63,440 nt of DNA from Curtobacterium sp. 9128 (GCF_007673775.1 NZ_VEAF01000004.1:1-63440); one strand, 5' to 3'. Shown: positions 15,218 through 24,324, counted from the stretch's first letter. Notes: a model not told the origin generated them from the sequence alone. Made by a program: numbers and translations.

Positions 15218-16417
15218 TCAGCCGAAGAGCCGCTTGCTCGCGATCTCGGCACCCTCGGTGAGCGCGCGGAGCTTCGCCCACGCGACGTCCGTCGCGACGA
15301 ACTCGTAGCTGGCGAACGTGGCCAGGCCGCAGTCGGTGCCGGCCACGATGCGGGTCGGGTCGCCGACCGCCTCGGCCGCCTCGACGATGCGGTTCGCGAC
15401 GAGCTGCGGGTGCTCCAGGTAGTTCGTCGTCACGTCGATGACGCCGGCGACGAGGACCGCGTCCTCGGGGAGCGGCAGGTCGCGGAACGCCGGGAACTCG
15501 TGCGCGTGGCGGGGGTTGCCGAACGGGATGCTGAAGGACCCGACCTGCGCGCGGTACAGGTGGGGGAGCAGGACGTCCACGGGGACGTCGTCCTGGTGCG
15601 GACCCTGCCAGTTGCCGTAGCAGACGTGCAGGCGTGTCTGCTCCTTCGGGATGTTCCGGAGCGCGTGGTTGAGCGCGTCGACGTGCAGGTCGACCGCTGC
15701 CAGGAACTCGTCGAGGCTGGCGTCGCCGAAGTGGATGACCCGCTCCATCGCGAGGTCGGGTGCGTCCAGCTGGAGGACGTGCCCGCGGGCGACGATCTCC
15801 TCGTACTCGATCCGGAGCTGTTCCGCGAGGGCGAAGACGTACTCGCGGTGGTCGGCGTAGTGCGGGTTCTGGTCGTCGAGCAGCAGCGTCGTCGCGACGA
15901 TACCGGGGGTGGCTGCGGAGATGAAGGTCCCGGCGGGCTTCCGCCCGGCTGCGGCGTTCCGCGCGAGTTCGCGCTCGAAGCCGTCGAGGTCCTCGCGGAT
16001 GCCGGCGCGCTCTGCGTCGTACTCGAGCAGGCCCTGCGCGACCGGGGTGTCCCAGACCCGGGCGAACTCGGCGCCCTCGTCGATCTGCTTGGCCTGGAAG
16101 GCCGCGTAGTCCGGGAACTTGAGCGAGTCGAGCGTCGGCTTCCGGTGCCCGACGCCGCCGAAGCCGCTGAGGCGCTCGCGGATGTACGTCGAGAAGCCCA
16201 CGCGGGGGACCTCGCCGTCGTTGATCACGTCCAGGCCGGCGTCGAGCTGGGCGTCGACGGTCGCGGCGAGGACGGAAGCCGTCTCGTCCCGGAGGGCCTG
16301 CTCGTCGTACGGCTTGCCCTGGTCGCGGGCGACGAGCAGGGCAGTCAGCTCGGGGGTCCGGGGGAGCGAACCGGTGTGGGTGGTCAGGATGCGGTCGGTC
16401 GAGTTCTGCAGCGGCAC
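15218..16417 (-). CDS. MetE C-terminal-domain-like protein (cobalamin-independent methionine synthase II family)
   Basis: 399 aa, GTG start. MPLQNSTDRILTTHTGSLPR is the family's opening. INDGEVPRVGF and VLQLDAPDLAME follow, and the zinc-site Cys/His candidates lie in TRLHVCYGNWQG and GTDCGLATF. It has only the catalytic half of MetE, about 400 instead of about 750 residues. Such proteins transfer methyl or alkyl groups to thiols; some are core methionine synthases and others act on xenobiotic or CoM-like thiols. No methionine gene is adjacent, so the acceptor is open. It has its own -10 box and a strong palindromic terminator, so it is probably monocistronic. Confidence 0.87.
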   Translation of the reverse strand: MPLQNSTDRILTTHTGSLPRTPELTALLVARDQGKPYDEQALRDETASVLAATVDAQLDAGLDVINDGEVPRVGFSTYIRERLSGFGGVGHRKPTLDSLKFPDYAAFQAKQIDEGAEFARVWDTPVAQGLLEYDAERAGIREDLDGFERELARNAAAGRKPAGTFISAATPGIVATTLLLDDQNPHYADHREYVFALAEQLRIEYEEIVARGHVLQLDAPDLAMERVIHFGDASLDEFLAAVDLHVDALNHALRNIPKEQTRLHVCYGNWQGPHQDDVPVDVLLPHLYRAQVGSFSIPFGNPRHAHEFPAFRDLPLPEDAVLVAGVIDVTTNYLEHPQLVANRIVEAAEAVGDPTRIVAGTDCGLATFASYEFVATDVAWAKLRALTEGAEIASKRLFG

Positions 16418-16423
16418 GGCTCC

Positions 16424-16429
16424 ACGCTA
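16424..16429 (-). promoter_or_regulatory. -10 box TAGCGT, leaderless start of MetE-like gene
   Basis: TAGCGT on the minus strand, 6 nt (GGAGCC), then GTG at 16417. The GGAG could also act as a weak ribosome-binding site if a longer transcript exists. Confidence 0.45.
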
Positions 16430-16605
16430 CTTGTGAGAATCCATAGCAGCCGCGATGATCATCATCGGGTCGTCCGGACGCCACCGCGCCGACACCCTCG
16501 CGACCGGCGCAGGAGCCGGATTCGATAGGGGGATCCGGCTCCGCGTCCGGCCCGGTCGTACCGGGGCCGAACAACATGCGCGCGCACGGCGTACGTTCAC
16601 CGTTC

Positions 16606-18063
16606 GTGAGCAGCGCAACGACGAACGGGGCCGTCAAGAGCCTGGTCCCCGCACGCATGGACAGGCTCCCGTGGACCCGCTTCCACTGGAGTGTCGTGGT
16701 GGGCCTCGGGGTCTCGTGGATCCTCGACGGGCTCGAGATCCAGATCGTCTCGAACGCCGGGTTCCAGGCCGATCTGCACCTCGCCACGCAGCAGGTGACC
16801 TCGCTCGGGACCATCTACCTGGTCGGACAGGTCGTCGGTGCCCTGGTGTTCGGGCGCATGTCCGACCGGCTCGGCCGCCGCAAGCTCTTCATCCTGACGC
16901 TGGCGATCTACCTCATCGGCTCCGGCATCGCCGGGTTCGCGCAGGACTTCTGGTTCCTGGCGGCCTTCCGGTTCGTCGCCGGACTCGGCATCGGCGGGGA
17001 GTACGCCGCGATCAACTCCGCGATCGACGAGCTCATCCCCTCGAAGTACCGCGGTCACGTCGACATCGCGATCAACGGCACGTACTGGGGCGGTGCGGCC
17101 CTCGGCGCCTTCGCGAACATCTACCTGCTCGACCCGTCGCTGTTCTCGGAGAACATCGGGTGGCGCATCGGGTTCTTCCTCGGCCCGGTGCTCGGCATCG
17201 CGATCATCTTCCTCCGACGGCACATCCCGGAGAGTCCACGGTGGTTGATGACCCACGGCCGCGAGGAGGAGGCGGACGCCACGGTCACGCAGATCGAGGA
17301 GTCCGTCGAACGGTCGACCGGCAAGCGACTGCCGGACGTCGACGCATCGAAGGCCATGACCGTGACCCCGATGGACCGCGTCCGGTTCACCACGATCGTG
17401 AAGGTGCTGTTCCAGCAGTACCCGACCAGGACCCTGGTCGGGGCGACGATGATGATCACGCAGGCGTTCCTCTACAACGCGATCTTCTTCACGTACGCGC
17501 TGGTCCTGACCAACTTCTTCGGCCTGAAGACCTCGCAGACGTCGATCTACTTCTTCCCGTTCGCGATCGGGAACCTGCTCGGTCCGCTCGTGCTCGGTCG
17601 GCTCTTCGACACCTGGGGTCGTCGGCAGATGATCTTCAGCACGTACCTGGTCTCCGGGCTCGTGCTGGCGGTGTCGGCGTTCCTGTTCCGCGCCGACGCC
17701 ATCTCCGCCACGGTGCAGGTCGTGTTCTGGTGCGTCTCGTTCTTCTTCGCGTCGGCTGGAGCCTCGAGCGCGTACCTGACGGTGAGCGAGATCTTCCCGC
17801 TCGAGCTCCGCTCGCAGGCCATCTCCTACTTCTTCGCCCTCGCGCAGATCTTCGGCGCAGTCGCCCCGACGATCTACGGCGCCTTCATCGGGGACGGGTC
17901 CTCGCGTGAACCACTCTTCTGGGGGTACCTGCTCGGGTCCGGGGTGATGATCGTCGGCGGGGTGATCGCGCTGATCTTCGGCGTGGACGCTGCGCGGAAG
18001 GGGCTCGAGGACGTCACACAACCGCTGTCCGTCATCGTCAAGGAGGAATCGTCACGGCGGTGA
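16606..18063 (+). CDS. Major facilitator superfamily transporter, sugar-porter-like
   Basis: About 485 aa with 12 predicted helices. The loop 2-3 signature is complete (FGRMSDRLGRRKLFILT), with SRFHW-type entry (PWTRFHWSVVVGLGVSW) and DGLEIQI in helix 1. The mid loop is long and charged (PRWLMTHGREEEADATVTQI), as in the SP/aromatic-acid-type permeases. The GTG at 16606 (MSSATTNGAVKS) is taken, with TACGTT 8 nt upstream; the ATG at 16576 would add 10 residues. It diverges from the MetE-like gene. The substrate is not predictable; a carboxylate or sugar is likely by family. The downstream GntR regulator is a positional candidate for control. Confidence 0.87.
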   Translation: MSSATTNGAVKSLVPARMDRLPWTRFHWSVVVGLGVSWILDGLEIQIVSNAGFQADLHLATQQVTSLGTIYLVGQVVGALVFGRMSDRLGRRKLFILTLAIYLIGSGIAGFAQDFWFLAAFRFVAGLGIGGEYAAINSAIDELIPSKYRGHVDIAINGTYWGGAALGAFANIYLLDPSLFSENIGWRIGFFLGPVLGIAIIFLRRHIPESPRWLMTHGREEEADATVTQIEESVERSTGKRLPDVDASKAMTVTPMDRVRFTTIVKVLFQQYPTRTLVGATMMITQAFLYNAIFFTYALVLTNFFGLKTSQTSIYFFPFAIGNLLGPLVLGRLFDTWGRRQMIFSTYLVSGLVLAVSAFLFRADAISATVQVVFWCVSFFFASAGASSAYLTVSEIFPLELRSQAISYFFALAQIFGAVAPTIYGAFIGDGSSREPLFWGYLLGSGVMIVGGVIALIFGVDAARKGLEDVTQPLSVIVKEESSRR

Positions 18064-18275
18064 AATCCGACATCCGGGATGTTTAGCGCCTGATCGGCCC
18101 GCCTGCCACTGTCGTCCCATCGATCCCGAGTCGGGGATCACCGAGAGTGGGAGTGCTGTGATGCGAGACGACGTGGTCGGGCCCCGTGCCCTCCACAGTG
18201 CGAGGGCCGGTGAGACGCTCCACCGAACGCGGTGGCTCGGCCGCGGCGGTGGCGCCGATGCGTGAAGGTCGGCAC

Positions 18276-18983
18276 ATGGGGTACGACGAACACCCGGGCT
18301 CGCGAGCGCAGAGTCCCGCCATGATCGCTGACAGCCCGCTCGATCCGCTGGGCGTGCCGCGCAGCCTCCTCCGCGACGCCGTCTTCTTCCGACTGCTCGA
18401 CCGCATCCTCCGTGGCGAGTACCGGCGGGGACAGCGGCTCCGGCTCGACACCCTGGCGGACGACATGCGCGTGTCCCGGACCCCGGTCCGAGAAGCCCTC
18501 GTCCCGCTCGAGATGCTCCGGCTCGTCTCGGTGCAGCGGTACGTGGGGGTCGTGATCGCCCAGTGGTCGGTCGACCAGATGAAGGAACGCATCCGGGTGG
18601 CGTGCACGATGCTCGCCGAGCCGCCGGTGACCGCGGACGCTCCCGCTGAGCGCTTCGACCCGTTCTGGATCCGGGAGTGCATGAGCGAAGCCGGGGCGTT
18701 CGTCGAGCTGTCCGCGTGGTTGCTCCGACGCACCGGCGCCTCCGTCAGTGCGGACTGGGTGGCGTCCCAGCGCCCCGTGCTCGACATGTTCTTCACGGAC
18801 GACGTCGCGGTCGCGAACGGCATCGACGCGGTGGTGGACCGCCGTCGCCGGCAGACGCTGGCCGACGCCGCGCGGACGGCGGCGATGCGAGGCGACCGCC
18901 AGGAGTGCACCCGGCTCGTCCTCGAACTCGGTGACCTGCTGGTGGCGCTGCCGGACCGGTTCCGTGCCGCGGTACCGGCCTGA
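18276..18983 (+). CDS. GntR family transcriptional regulator (FadR-like)
   Basis: 235 aa. The ATG at 18276 is chosen because GAAGG lies 7 nt upstream; the frame is open further upstream but poor in coding character. The winged helix occupies residues about 30-95: ILRGEYRRGQRLRLDTLADD and MRVSRTPVREALVPLEMLRL are classic GntR. The C-terminal half is all-helical like the FCD ligand domain, though I cannot place its metal-binding histidines. It follows the MFS gene in the same direction after 212 nt that include a small inverted repeat (ACATCC-G-GGATGT at 18070-18082), a possible operator. Probable local regulator of the transporter. Confidence 0.85.
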   Translation: MGYDEHPGSRAQSPAMIADSPLDPLGVPRSLLRDAVFFRLLDRILRGEYRRGQRLRLDTLADDMRVSRTPVREALVPLEMLRLVSVQRYVGVVIAQWSVDQMKERIRVACTMLAEPPVTADAPAERFDPFWIRECMSEAGAFVELSAWLLRRTGASVSADWVASQRPVLDMFFTDDVAVANGIDAVVDRRRRQTLADAARTAAMRGDRQECTRLVLELGDLLVALPDRFRAAVPA

Positions 18984-19206
18984 CGGCAGGAGCGTGCTGC
19001 TCCGTCTGCCCCGTGAAGGTGGGCTTCTCCGCACTCTCTCTCCGGTTGCACACTGATTCGTCAGGCAGTCCTGTGGCAGCCTTGTCCGGTTGCCGTCTCC
19101 GCGGCACCGGTGCAGCAGGTCGCATGACGTGCCTGCCGTCGCGGGGGTCGCCGCGGTGTCGAACAGGACGACGCCGCCATCGTGTCCGCAGACGACAGGA
19201 GTGCCC

Positions 19207-20523
19207 GTGAACGACGTTCGTGATCGATCCCACCGACTCAACCGAGCCAACGGGATCGCCCGTCACGGACGTCTCCGCCGCCGCTCGCCCTTCGGCACCG
19301 TCGCGAAGGTGCTCTCCGGCGTGGTGGCCGTCGCCCTCGTCAGCTCGGCGTCGGTCGCAGCCATCGCGGCGAAGCAGGTGAGCGACGACCTCGGTGAGGG
19401 CGTGCGGATCCAGGGTCAGCCCGTGTCGCAGGCCAAGCCGGCCGGGAACGTCCTCAGCGCGTACCAGGGCGGCTTCACCATGCTCGTGGTCGGCACCGAC
19501 AACGACCCAGCCCAGGGCCTGGAGTACGGCGAACGCGATGCCACGCTCAACGACGTCAACATCCTGCTGCACGTCTCCGCCGACCACACGAACGCGACCG
19601 CGGTGAGCATCCCGCGCGACCTCGTCACGCCGATCCCCGCGTGCCAGAAGCCCGACGGCTCCGGATCGACCCCGGCGATGGCGGCGCAGCCGATCAACAG
19701 CGCCTGGGGCGAAGGCGGCCTCAACTGCGTCGTGCAGACCGTGCAGGGGTTGACCGGCCTCGACGTGCAGTACTCGGCGGCCGTGTCCTTCAACGGCGTC
19801 ATCGAGATGTCGAACGCGATCGGCGGCGTACCCGTCTGCGTCGCGTCGCCCATCCACGACCGGTACACCGGGCTCGACCTGCCCGCCGGGACGACGACGC
19901 TGCAGGGGTCGCAGGCGCTCGAGTTCCTCCGGACGCGGCACGGTGTCGGTGACGGCTCGGACCTGGGGCGGATCTCGAGCCAGCAGGTCTTCCTGTCGTC
20001 GCTCCTCCGCACGGTGAAGTCGAACGAGACGCTGACCTCGCCGACGACGCTCTACAAGCTCGCCCGCGCGGCCGCCTCGAACATGCAGCTCTCGCAGAGC
20101 CTCAACGACCTCGGGACGATGGTGCAGATGGGTCGAGCGCTGCAGGACCTGCCGCTCGACAAGGTCAACTTCGTGCAGTACCCGGGCACGACCGGCGGCA
20201 CGGGTGTCTACGCGGGCAAGGTGCAGCCGACGAAGTACCTCGCAGAGCAGCTCTTCGACAGGATCAAGGCGGACGAGTCGTTCTCCCTCGGTGCCGGGAG
20301 CACGGGCATCGGGTCCGAAGCGGACCCGACTGCCTCGGCGTCCCCGTCGTCCGACCCGTCCGCTCCCGCGGCCGACCCGTCCTCGGCAGCTGCGGCCCCG
20401 TCGACCCCCGCGGCCGGCGCTGGCGCTGCGACGCCGTCGGCCCCGGCCACCTCCGACACGATCGACGGGTTGCAGGGGCAGTCCGCGGCGCAGCAGACCT
20501 GCTCGAAGGCGTTCGGCTCGTAG
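19207..20523 (+). CDS. LytR-CpsA-Psr (LCP) family cell-wall glycopolymer ligase
   Basis: 438 aa. GTG at 19207 with AGGAG at 19197-19201. A short cytoplasmic tail and one membrane helix (residues about 30-50) precede the LCP domain. Its marks are TMLVVGTDNDP, RDATLNDVNILLHVSADHT, VSIPRDLVTPIP (catalytic Arg/Asp region), INSAWGEGG and EFLRTRHGVGDGSDLGRISS. These enzymes transfer teichoic-acid-like or arabinogalactan-like polymers from a lipid carrier to peptidoglycan outside the cell. A Ser/Ala/Pro-rich linker of about 80 residues ends in a Cys-containing tail (QQTCSKAFGS). No polymer-synthesis genes are adjacent. Confidence 0.92.
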   Translation: MNDVRDRSHRLNRANGIARHGRLRRRSPFGTVAKVLSGVVAVALVSSASVAAIAAKQVSDDLGEGVRIQGQPVSQAKPAGNVLSAYQGGFTMLVVGTDNDPAQGLEYGERDATLNDVNILLHVSADHTNATAVSIPRDLVTPIPACQKPDGSGSTPAMAAQPINSAWGEGGLNCVVQTVQGLTGLDVQYSAAVSFNGVIEMSNAIGGVPVCVASPIHDRYTGLDLPAGTTTLQGSQALEFLRTRHGVGDGSDLGRISSQQVFLSSLLRTVKSNETLTSPTTLYKLARAAASNMQLSQSLNDLGTMVQMGRALQDLPLDKVNFVQYPGTTGGTGVYAGKVQPTKYLAEQLFDRIKADESFSLGAGSTGIGSEADPTASASPSSDPSAPAADPSSAAAAPSTPAAGAGAATPSAPATSDTIDGLQGQSAAQQTCSKAFGS

Positions 20524-20868
20524 CGCGTGCCAGGTGCCGGCTCGTAGCACGCGGCCGGCGCCCGGCACGCCGCGGAGGCCTCCGTGCTGGCGCTGCCCGC
20601 CGACGAAGAAGCGGGGACGTGACCGTGGCCACGCCCCCGCGGAGTCGCTCACCGGCAGACGCCGGACATCGGGCGAGCCGGGTCCAGGCCGGGAGCGACG
20701 CTGGGTGCTGTGTCGCGACAACGGGGTGGAGCCCCGGAACGTGATCGCCGCGTCCCGATGAGACTAATCACCGGGGTACAGCACCACAACCCTGACCTGT
20801 CCCCACTTCGGGGGACCGGTCGTGCGTGGCGGTCGACGTGCCGGGTCGTGACGCAGCCCGTCCTCCTG
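20524..20868 (+). other. Intergenic region between LCP gene and tRNA-Ser
   Basis: No gene recognised. It holds a small hairpin at 20799-20816 (GTCCCC, 6-nt loop, GGGGAC) and some G/C-rich direct repeats near the LCP stop. Frames that are open here show no start, RBS or domain. Confidence 0.5.
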
Positions 20869-20874
20869 TATGGT
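20869..20874 (+). promoter_or_regulatory. -10 box TATGGT for tRNA-Ser(GCU)
   Basis: TATGGT 25 nt before the tRNA. A weak -35-like TCGTGA lies at 20846-20851 with 17-nt spacing. Confidence 0.4.
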
Positions 20875-20899
20875 GGTGTGAGCGTCCGCGAGGGCGCAT

Positions 20900-20988
20900 G
20901 GAGACGTCGCATAGTCAGGCCGAGTGCACCACCCTGCTAAGGTGGAGTCCCCTTTCGGGGACCGAGGGTTCAAATCCCTCCGTCTCCG
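20900..20988 (+). tRNA. tRNA-Ser(GCU)
   Basis: 89 nt with acceptor arms GGAGACG and CGTCTCC, anticodon stem CCACC/GGTGG, anticodon GCT at 20936-20938, a long variable arm and a T loop GGGTTCAAATCCC. CCA is not encoded, in contrast to the UGA isoacceptor at 5408. Confidence 0.96.
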
Positions 20989-20995
20989 CACTCAC

Positions 20996-21024
20996 CGAGA
21001 CCCCCTGTTCCGCAGGGGGTCTCG
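20996..21024 (+). terminator. tRNA-Ser terminator
   Basis: Perfect 12-bp stem (CGAGACCCCCTG at 20996-21007 with 21013-21024), 5-nt loop, followed by TCGTTTCC. It starts 8 nt after the tRNA. Confidence 0.85.
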
Positions 21025-21073
21025 TCGTTTCCCCGACGGCTGCCAGCCGAGCGTCCGACAGGCGTCCGGAACG

Positions 21074-21112
21074 ACCGATGGCCAGCCGCGTGGGACGCAG
21101 CTGGCCATCGGT
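21074..21112 (-). terminator. Terminator of the glucanase operon
   Basis: 13-bp perfect stem (21074-21086 with 21100-21112) with an inner GCGT/ACGC stem, 23 nt beyond the GH16 stop on the minus strand. Confidence 0.8.
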
Positions 21113-21135
21113 GTCGATCAGTGGGCGGGTACCGC

Positions 21136-21972
21136 TCAGGAGTTGTCGATCACCCGGACGTAATCGATCTTCATCTGCTGGGGGAACTGCGTGGTGCCGT
21201 CCGGGGAGCCCGGCCAGTTCCCGCCGACCGCCAGGTTCAGCACGATGAAGAACGGCTTGTCGAAGACCCACGGGTTGCTGCCCGTGTCCGCGGGTGTCAC
21301 CGTCTTGTAGGCCACACCGTCCACCGACCAGGTGATCGACCCCGGCTTCCAGTCCACCGCGAACGTGTGGAACGTGTCGGCGAAGGACCATCCCTGCGGG
21401 TGCTGGTAGCTCGACGTGATGCCCTGGCCTCCCGAGTAGCCAGGGCCGTGCACGGTGCCGTGGACGGTCGCGGGTTCGTAGCCGACGTTCTCCATGACGT
21501 CGACCTCGCCGGAGTTCGGCCAGCCGACCTGGGGGAGGTCGGCGCCGAGCATCCAGAACGCCGGCCATATGCCCTGACCGCGCGGGATCTGGATGCGGGC
21601 CTCGACCCGGCCGTACTGCGGCGTGTACTTGCCCTGCGTGGTCAGACGGGCGCTGGTGTACGAGCCGTCCGACTCGCGCTTCGCGGTGATGACGAGGTTG
21701 CCCTGGCCGTCGAGTGCGGAGTTGTCGCGCGAGTCGGTGTAGTTCTCGAGCTCGTTGTTGCCCCAGCCTCCGCCGCCGGTCTCGTTGGTCCAGACCGACC
21801 GGTCGGGTGCGCTGCCGGCGGGACCGTCGAAGTCCTGCGACCAGATGACGTCACCGCTCGCGGCGTTCGCCGGTGCGCTGGCGGTCAGCGTGGGCGTCAG
21901 CCCGAGCGCCGCTGCCGCGGCGCCGGCGACCACGAGTGCGACCGCGCGACGGTGGTTCGTGATGCTGTGCAT
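21136..21972 (-). CDS. Secreted glycoside hydrolase family 16 (endo-beta-1,3-glucanase/laminarinase type)
   Basis: 278 aa. The ATG at 21972 is set by AGGAGG at 21979-21985 (minus strand). A signal peptide covers residues about 1-37 (HRRAVALVVAGAAAAALGLT, ending ANAAS). The GH16 catalytic motif GEVDVMENVG (E-x-D-x-x-E, nucleophile and acid/base Glu) is intact, and WPAFWML and PQYGRVEARIQIPRGQGIWP shape the cleft. No carbohydrate-binding module is attached. It lies 76 nt downstream of the GH55 gene, in one operon. The two enzymes would cut beta-1,3-glucan internally and from the ends, pointing to fungal wall or laminarin breakdown. Confidence 0.92.
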   Translation of the reverse strand: MHSITNHRRAVALVVAGAAAAALGLTPTLTASAPANAASGDVIWSQDFDGPAGSAPDRSVWTNETGGGGWGNNELENYTDSRDNSALDGQGNLVITAKRESDGSYTSARLTTQGKYTPQYGRVEARIQIPRGQGIWPAFWMLGADLPQVGWPNSGEVDVMENVGYEPATVHGTVHGPGYSGGQGITSSYQHPQGWSFADTFHTFAVDWKPGSITWSVDGVAYKTVTPADTGSNPWVFDKPFFIVLNLAVGGNWPGSPDGTTQFPQQMKIDYVRVIDNS

Positions 21973-22048
21973 CGGTGTCCTCCTCAGTTGCTCGACCCGA
22001 GCCCGGCCCGGGTCGATCGCTCGACCCGGGCCGATGGCCCGACGCGGC

Positions 22049-23827
22049 TCAGTTGTACGACGCCAGTCGGTTCGGCGCGGTGTTGCCCGCCGGCGTCGGC
22101 ACGGCCCCACCGACCCCGTTGATGACGCTCGAGATCGTGCCCGTGTCGCCCAGGGACACCGTCACGAGCCCGTGGGCACGGACGCCGGCGGTCTGCGGCA
22201 CCTCGAACGCCCGGTCGGCGTGCACCGCGGGGTTCGTGTTGAAGAAGCAGTAGACGCCGCCGCCCCAGATCTCGTGGTTCGTGACGTTCGACGCGACCTT
22301 GTACGCGGCGTAGCCGGCGCCGGTCGGGCTCTGCCACGAGGCGTTGTCCGGTACGTCGTACGGCATCTCGTTCTGGAAGAAGATCGTCTTCCCGTTGTTG
22401 CCGTTCCACTGCACCTCGTACTTCTGGTAGTGCTCGACGAACAGTCCGGTCGCCAGGACGTCGTTGCCGTTCACCTCGACCCCGGTGGCGCCGGTGTTGA
22501 CGGTCCATCCGGTCGCAGCACCACCGTGGTCGGCGCGCCACGCCCAGATGTGGTCGACGAGGGTGTCGTCCGCGTTCACCTGGAGGGTCGTCGTCGCCTT
22601 GCCCTGGATGCTCGAGCCGACGCGGAAGAACACGTCCTGGATGCTCTGCGGGTCTGCGGCGTGGTCGACGTGCGAGCCGCTCGTCCCGAGCCGGATGAGC
22701 TGGGCACTGTTCTGCGACCCCGCGTCCACGACGAGGTTCGACACGTTCACCCCGGCGACGTCGGAGGACGTCAGCACGGCGTTCCCGCGGGTGGGGACGA
22801 GCGTCGGGAAGCCGATGCCCGTGATCACGGTGTCCGGGCGCGTGACCGCGATGGCGGAGTCGAGCTGGTACGTGCCCGGCGTGAAGAACAGGTTGAGTCC
22901 CTGCGCGAGCGCACTGTTGATCGTCGCCGCGGAGTCACCGGGGTGCGCGACGTAGAAGTTGCGCATCGGGATGTCGGTCCCGGCGGTGTTCGGCCAGGTC
23001 ACGCCGCTGGAGTTCTGCTTCAGCGACGGCACGAACACGTGGTACTTGTTCGACGAGTCGACGTAGAGGTAGGGCTTCTCGCGGGTCGTCGGTGTGGTGG
23101 ACAGGGTCGTGTAGCTCTTCGAGAAGTCGTTCGCGGGTGCGCCCTGCACGCCGGAGAACGTCATGTTCCAGTTGCCGCCCTGCCACGACCCGATGGCCGA
23201 GTTGCGGGTGTACCACTGCTGCTGCGACCCGGAGGTGACGGTCCCGTCGACCTTCGTGTCGGCGATGTACCCGCCCGACGAGTAGCCCTGGCCGCCGTCC
23301 TGGTTGGAGGGGCCCATCGTCAGGTTCCCCTCGACGTGGACCCGACGCATCGGCGCCGCCTGGGACACGGCCCAGCGGTCGGTGCCGCCCTCGGGGACGA
23401 TCGCCAGGTTCTCGACCGATCGCCAGAAGTTCTGCGTCGCGTTCTTCTCGTCACCGGCGTTCCAGCCGGAGTCGACGTTCACCGCGCCGTTGATCGTCAC
23501 GTCGTCGGGGTTCTTCCCGAGGCCGGCGACCGACGTGTAGAACCCGAGGTTGGCCCAGACCCGGCCGTAGCTGCCGGGCTTGAAGAGGAAGGCGTACCGC
23601 TGCGACCCGAACTGCGCGGTGGTGCTGCGGAGCTGCGCGTTGAAGGCGGCGTCGACGTCGGCCTGGATCGTGGAGGCCGGGGTCGAGGGGCTGTAGATCT
23701 TGACGTTGCTCCCGAAGTCCGGGGTGTCGCTCGTCGTGACCGCCTGGGCGGCGACCGCGGGCACGAGTGCTCCCACGACACCGGCGCTCAGCGCGATCGC
23801 GACGAGTTGCTTCATCCGTCGTTGCAT
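22049..23827 (-). CDS. Secreted GH55 exo-beta-1,3-glucanase
   Basis: 592 aa; ATG at 23827 with a signal peptide (KQLVAIALSAGVVGALVPAV). The segments DVTINGAVNVDSGWNAGDEK, TQNFWRSVENLAIVPEGGTD, RWAVSQAAP and VDHIWAWRADHGG match from memory the Streptomyces GH55 laminarinase SacteLam55A. The catalytic acid region FFQNEMPYD is present (its Glu aligns with the reported E502). GH55 has two beta-helix domains, in line with the length. Proteins of this type are often mislabelled adenylyl cyclase in databases. It is the first gene of the glucanase operon. An 8-bp inverted repeat 17 nt upstream of the start is a candidate operator. Confidence 0.88.
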   Translation of the reverse strand: MQRRMKQLVAIALSAGVVGALVPAVAAQAVTTSDTPDFGSNVKIYSPSTPASTIQADVDAAFNAQLRSTTAQFGSQRYAFLFKPGSYGRVWANLGFYTSVAGLGKNPDDVTINGAVNVDSGWNAGDEKNATQNFWRSVENLAIVPEGGTDRWAVSQAAPMRRVHVEGNLTMGPSNQDGGQGYSSGGYIADTKVDGTVTSGSQQQWYTRNSAIGSWQGGNWNMTFSGVQGAPANDFSKSYTTLSTTPTTREKPYLYVDSSNKYHVFVPSLKQNSSGVTWPNTAGTDIPMRNFYVAHPGDSAATINSALAQGLNLFFTPGTYQLDSAIAVTRPDTVITGIGFPTLVPTRGNAVLTSSDVAGVNVSNLVVDAGSQNSAQLIRLGTSGSHVDHAADPQSIQDVFFRVGSSIQGKATTTLQVNADDTLVDHIWAWRADHGGAATGWTVNTGATGVEVNGNDVLATGLFVEHYQKYEVQWNGNNGKTIFFQNEMPYDVPDNASWQSPTGAGYAAYKVASNVTNHEIWGGGVYCFFNTNPAVHADRAFEVPQTAGVRAHGLVTVSLGDTGTISSVINGVGGAVPTPAGNTAPNRLASYN

Positions 23828-23844
23828 GATGCTCGATTCGTCAC

Positions 23845-23866
23845 CGTGCGGCGTCGTTGCCGCACG
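23845..23866 (-). promoter_or_regulatory. Candidate operator upstream of glucanase operon
   Basis: Perfect 8-bp inverted repeat CGTGCGGC-6 nt-GCCGCACG, 18-39 nt before the GH55 start. No named repressor consensus is matched; a leader hairpin is the alternative. Confidence 0.35.
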
Positions 23867-23926
23867 CAACAGACGCTAGACCTGTCGGTGCGCTCAGGCA
23901 GTCGGACGAACGGCGGACGTGCGTGT

Positions 23927-23940
23927 CCCCCGATCGGGGG
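23927..23940 (-). terminator. Short hairpin after the 70-aa hypothetical gene
   Basis: CCCCCGATCGGGGG palindrome 10 nt beyond the stop of the small minus-strand gene. The stem is short but all G/C. Confidence 0.4.
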
Positions 23941-23949
23941 TGGCCGGCC

Positions 23950-24162
23950 CTAGCCCTGGACGGAGTCGATCCAGCGCACCCAGCCCTCGAGCTGCGCCTT
24001 CGCACTGTCCAGGGTGCTGTGCTGCCCCCGGACCGCGCCGTCGGCGGACCGGACGGCGTACCCGTGGTGCCACGACACCACACCGACGAGCTCGGGACCG
24101 GACGACCCCACCCAGCGTCCGTCGGCCGTCTCGGTCCACCGGACCGCGGCGTGCGCGGTCAT
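23950..24162 (-). CDS. Small hypothetical protein (70 aa)
   Basis: Starts MTAHAAVRWTETADGRWVGS, with about six aromatic residues (five of them Trp) in 70 residues and a C-terminal helix AKAQLEGWVRWIDSV. No known domain is recognised. The residue pattern is that of a folded protein (strands HGYAVRSADGAVRG, then a helix), and coding bias on this strand is good. It lies alone between the glucanase operon and the MFS gene. The RBS is weak (GGGTGGG about 7 nt upstream). A longer GTG start about 16 codons upstream is possible. Confidence 0.55.
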   Translation of the reverse strand: MTAHAAVRWTETADGRWVGSSGPELVGVVSWHHGYAVRSADGAVRGQHSTLDSAKAQLEGWVRWIDSVQG

Positions 24163-24324
24163 CGGGTGCCCACCCGGTGCGTGTGAGGGACGGTGCGGGT
24201 ACTCGGGTACATGGGGACTTCCGGTCGGCTGCGGACGAGAGATCGTTCCGGCGGCCTGGGTCCTGGGGTCACCTGTCGCCGACGGTAGTCCGGTCGGCTG
24301 TGCGTCGTGCCGGTGACCACGAGA

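Noticed and set aside
13388..16528. A 1046-codon open frame on the plus strand
   Set aside because: Shadow of the AAA+ and MetE-like genes on the minus strand; no recognisable fold.
16418..16605. SAM or cobalamin riboswitch before the MetE-like gene
   Set aside because: The gene has a -10 box 6 nt from its start, leaving no room for a leader, and no riboswitch core is seen.
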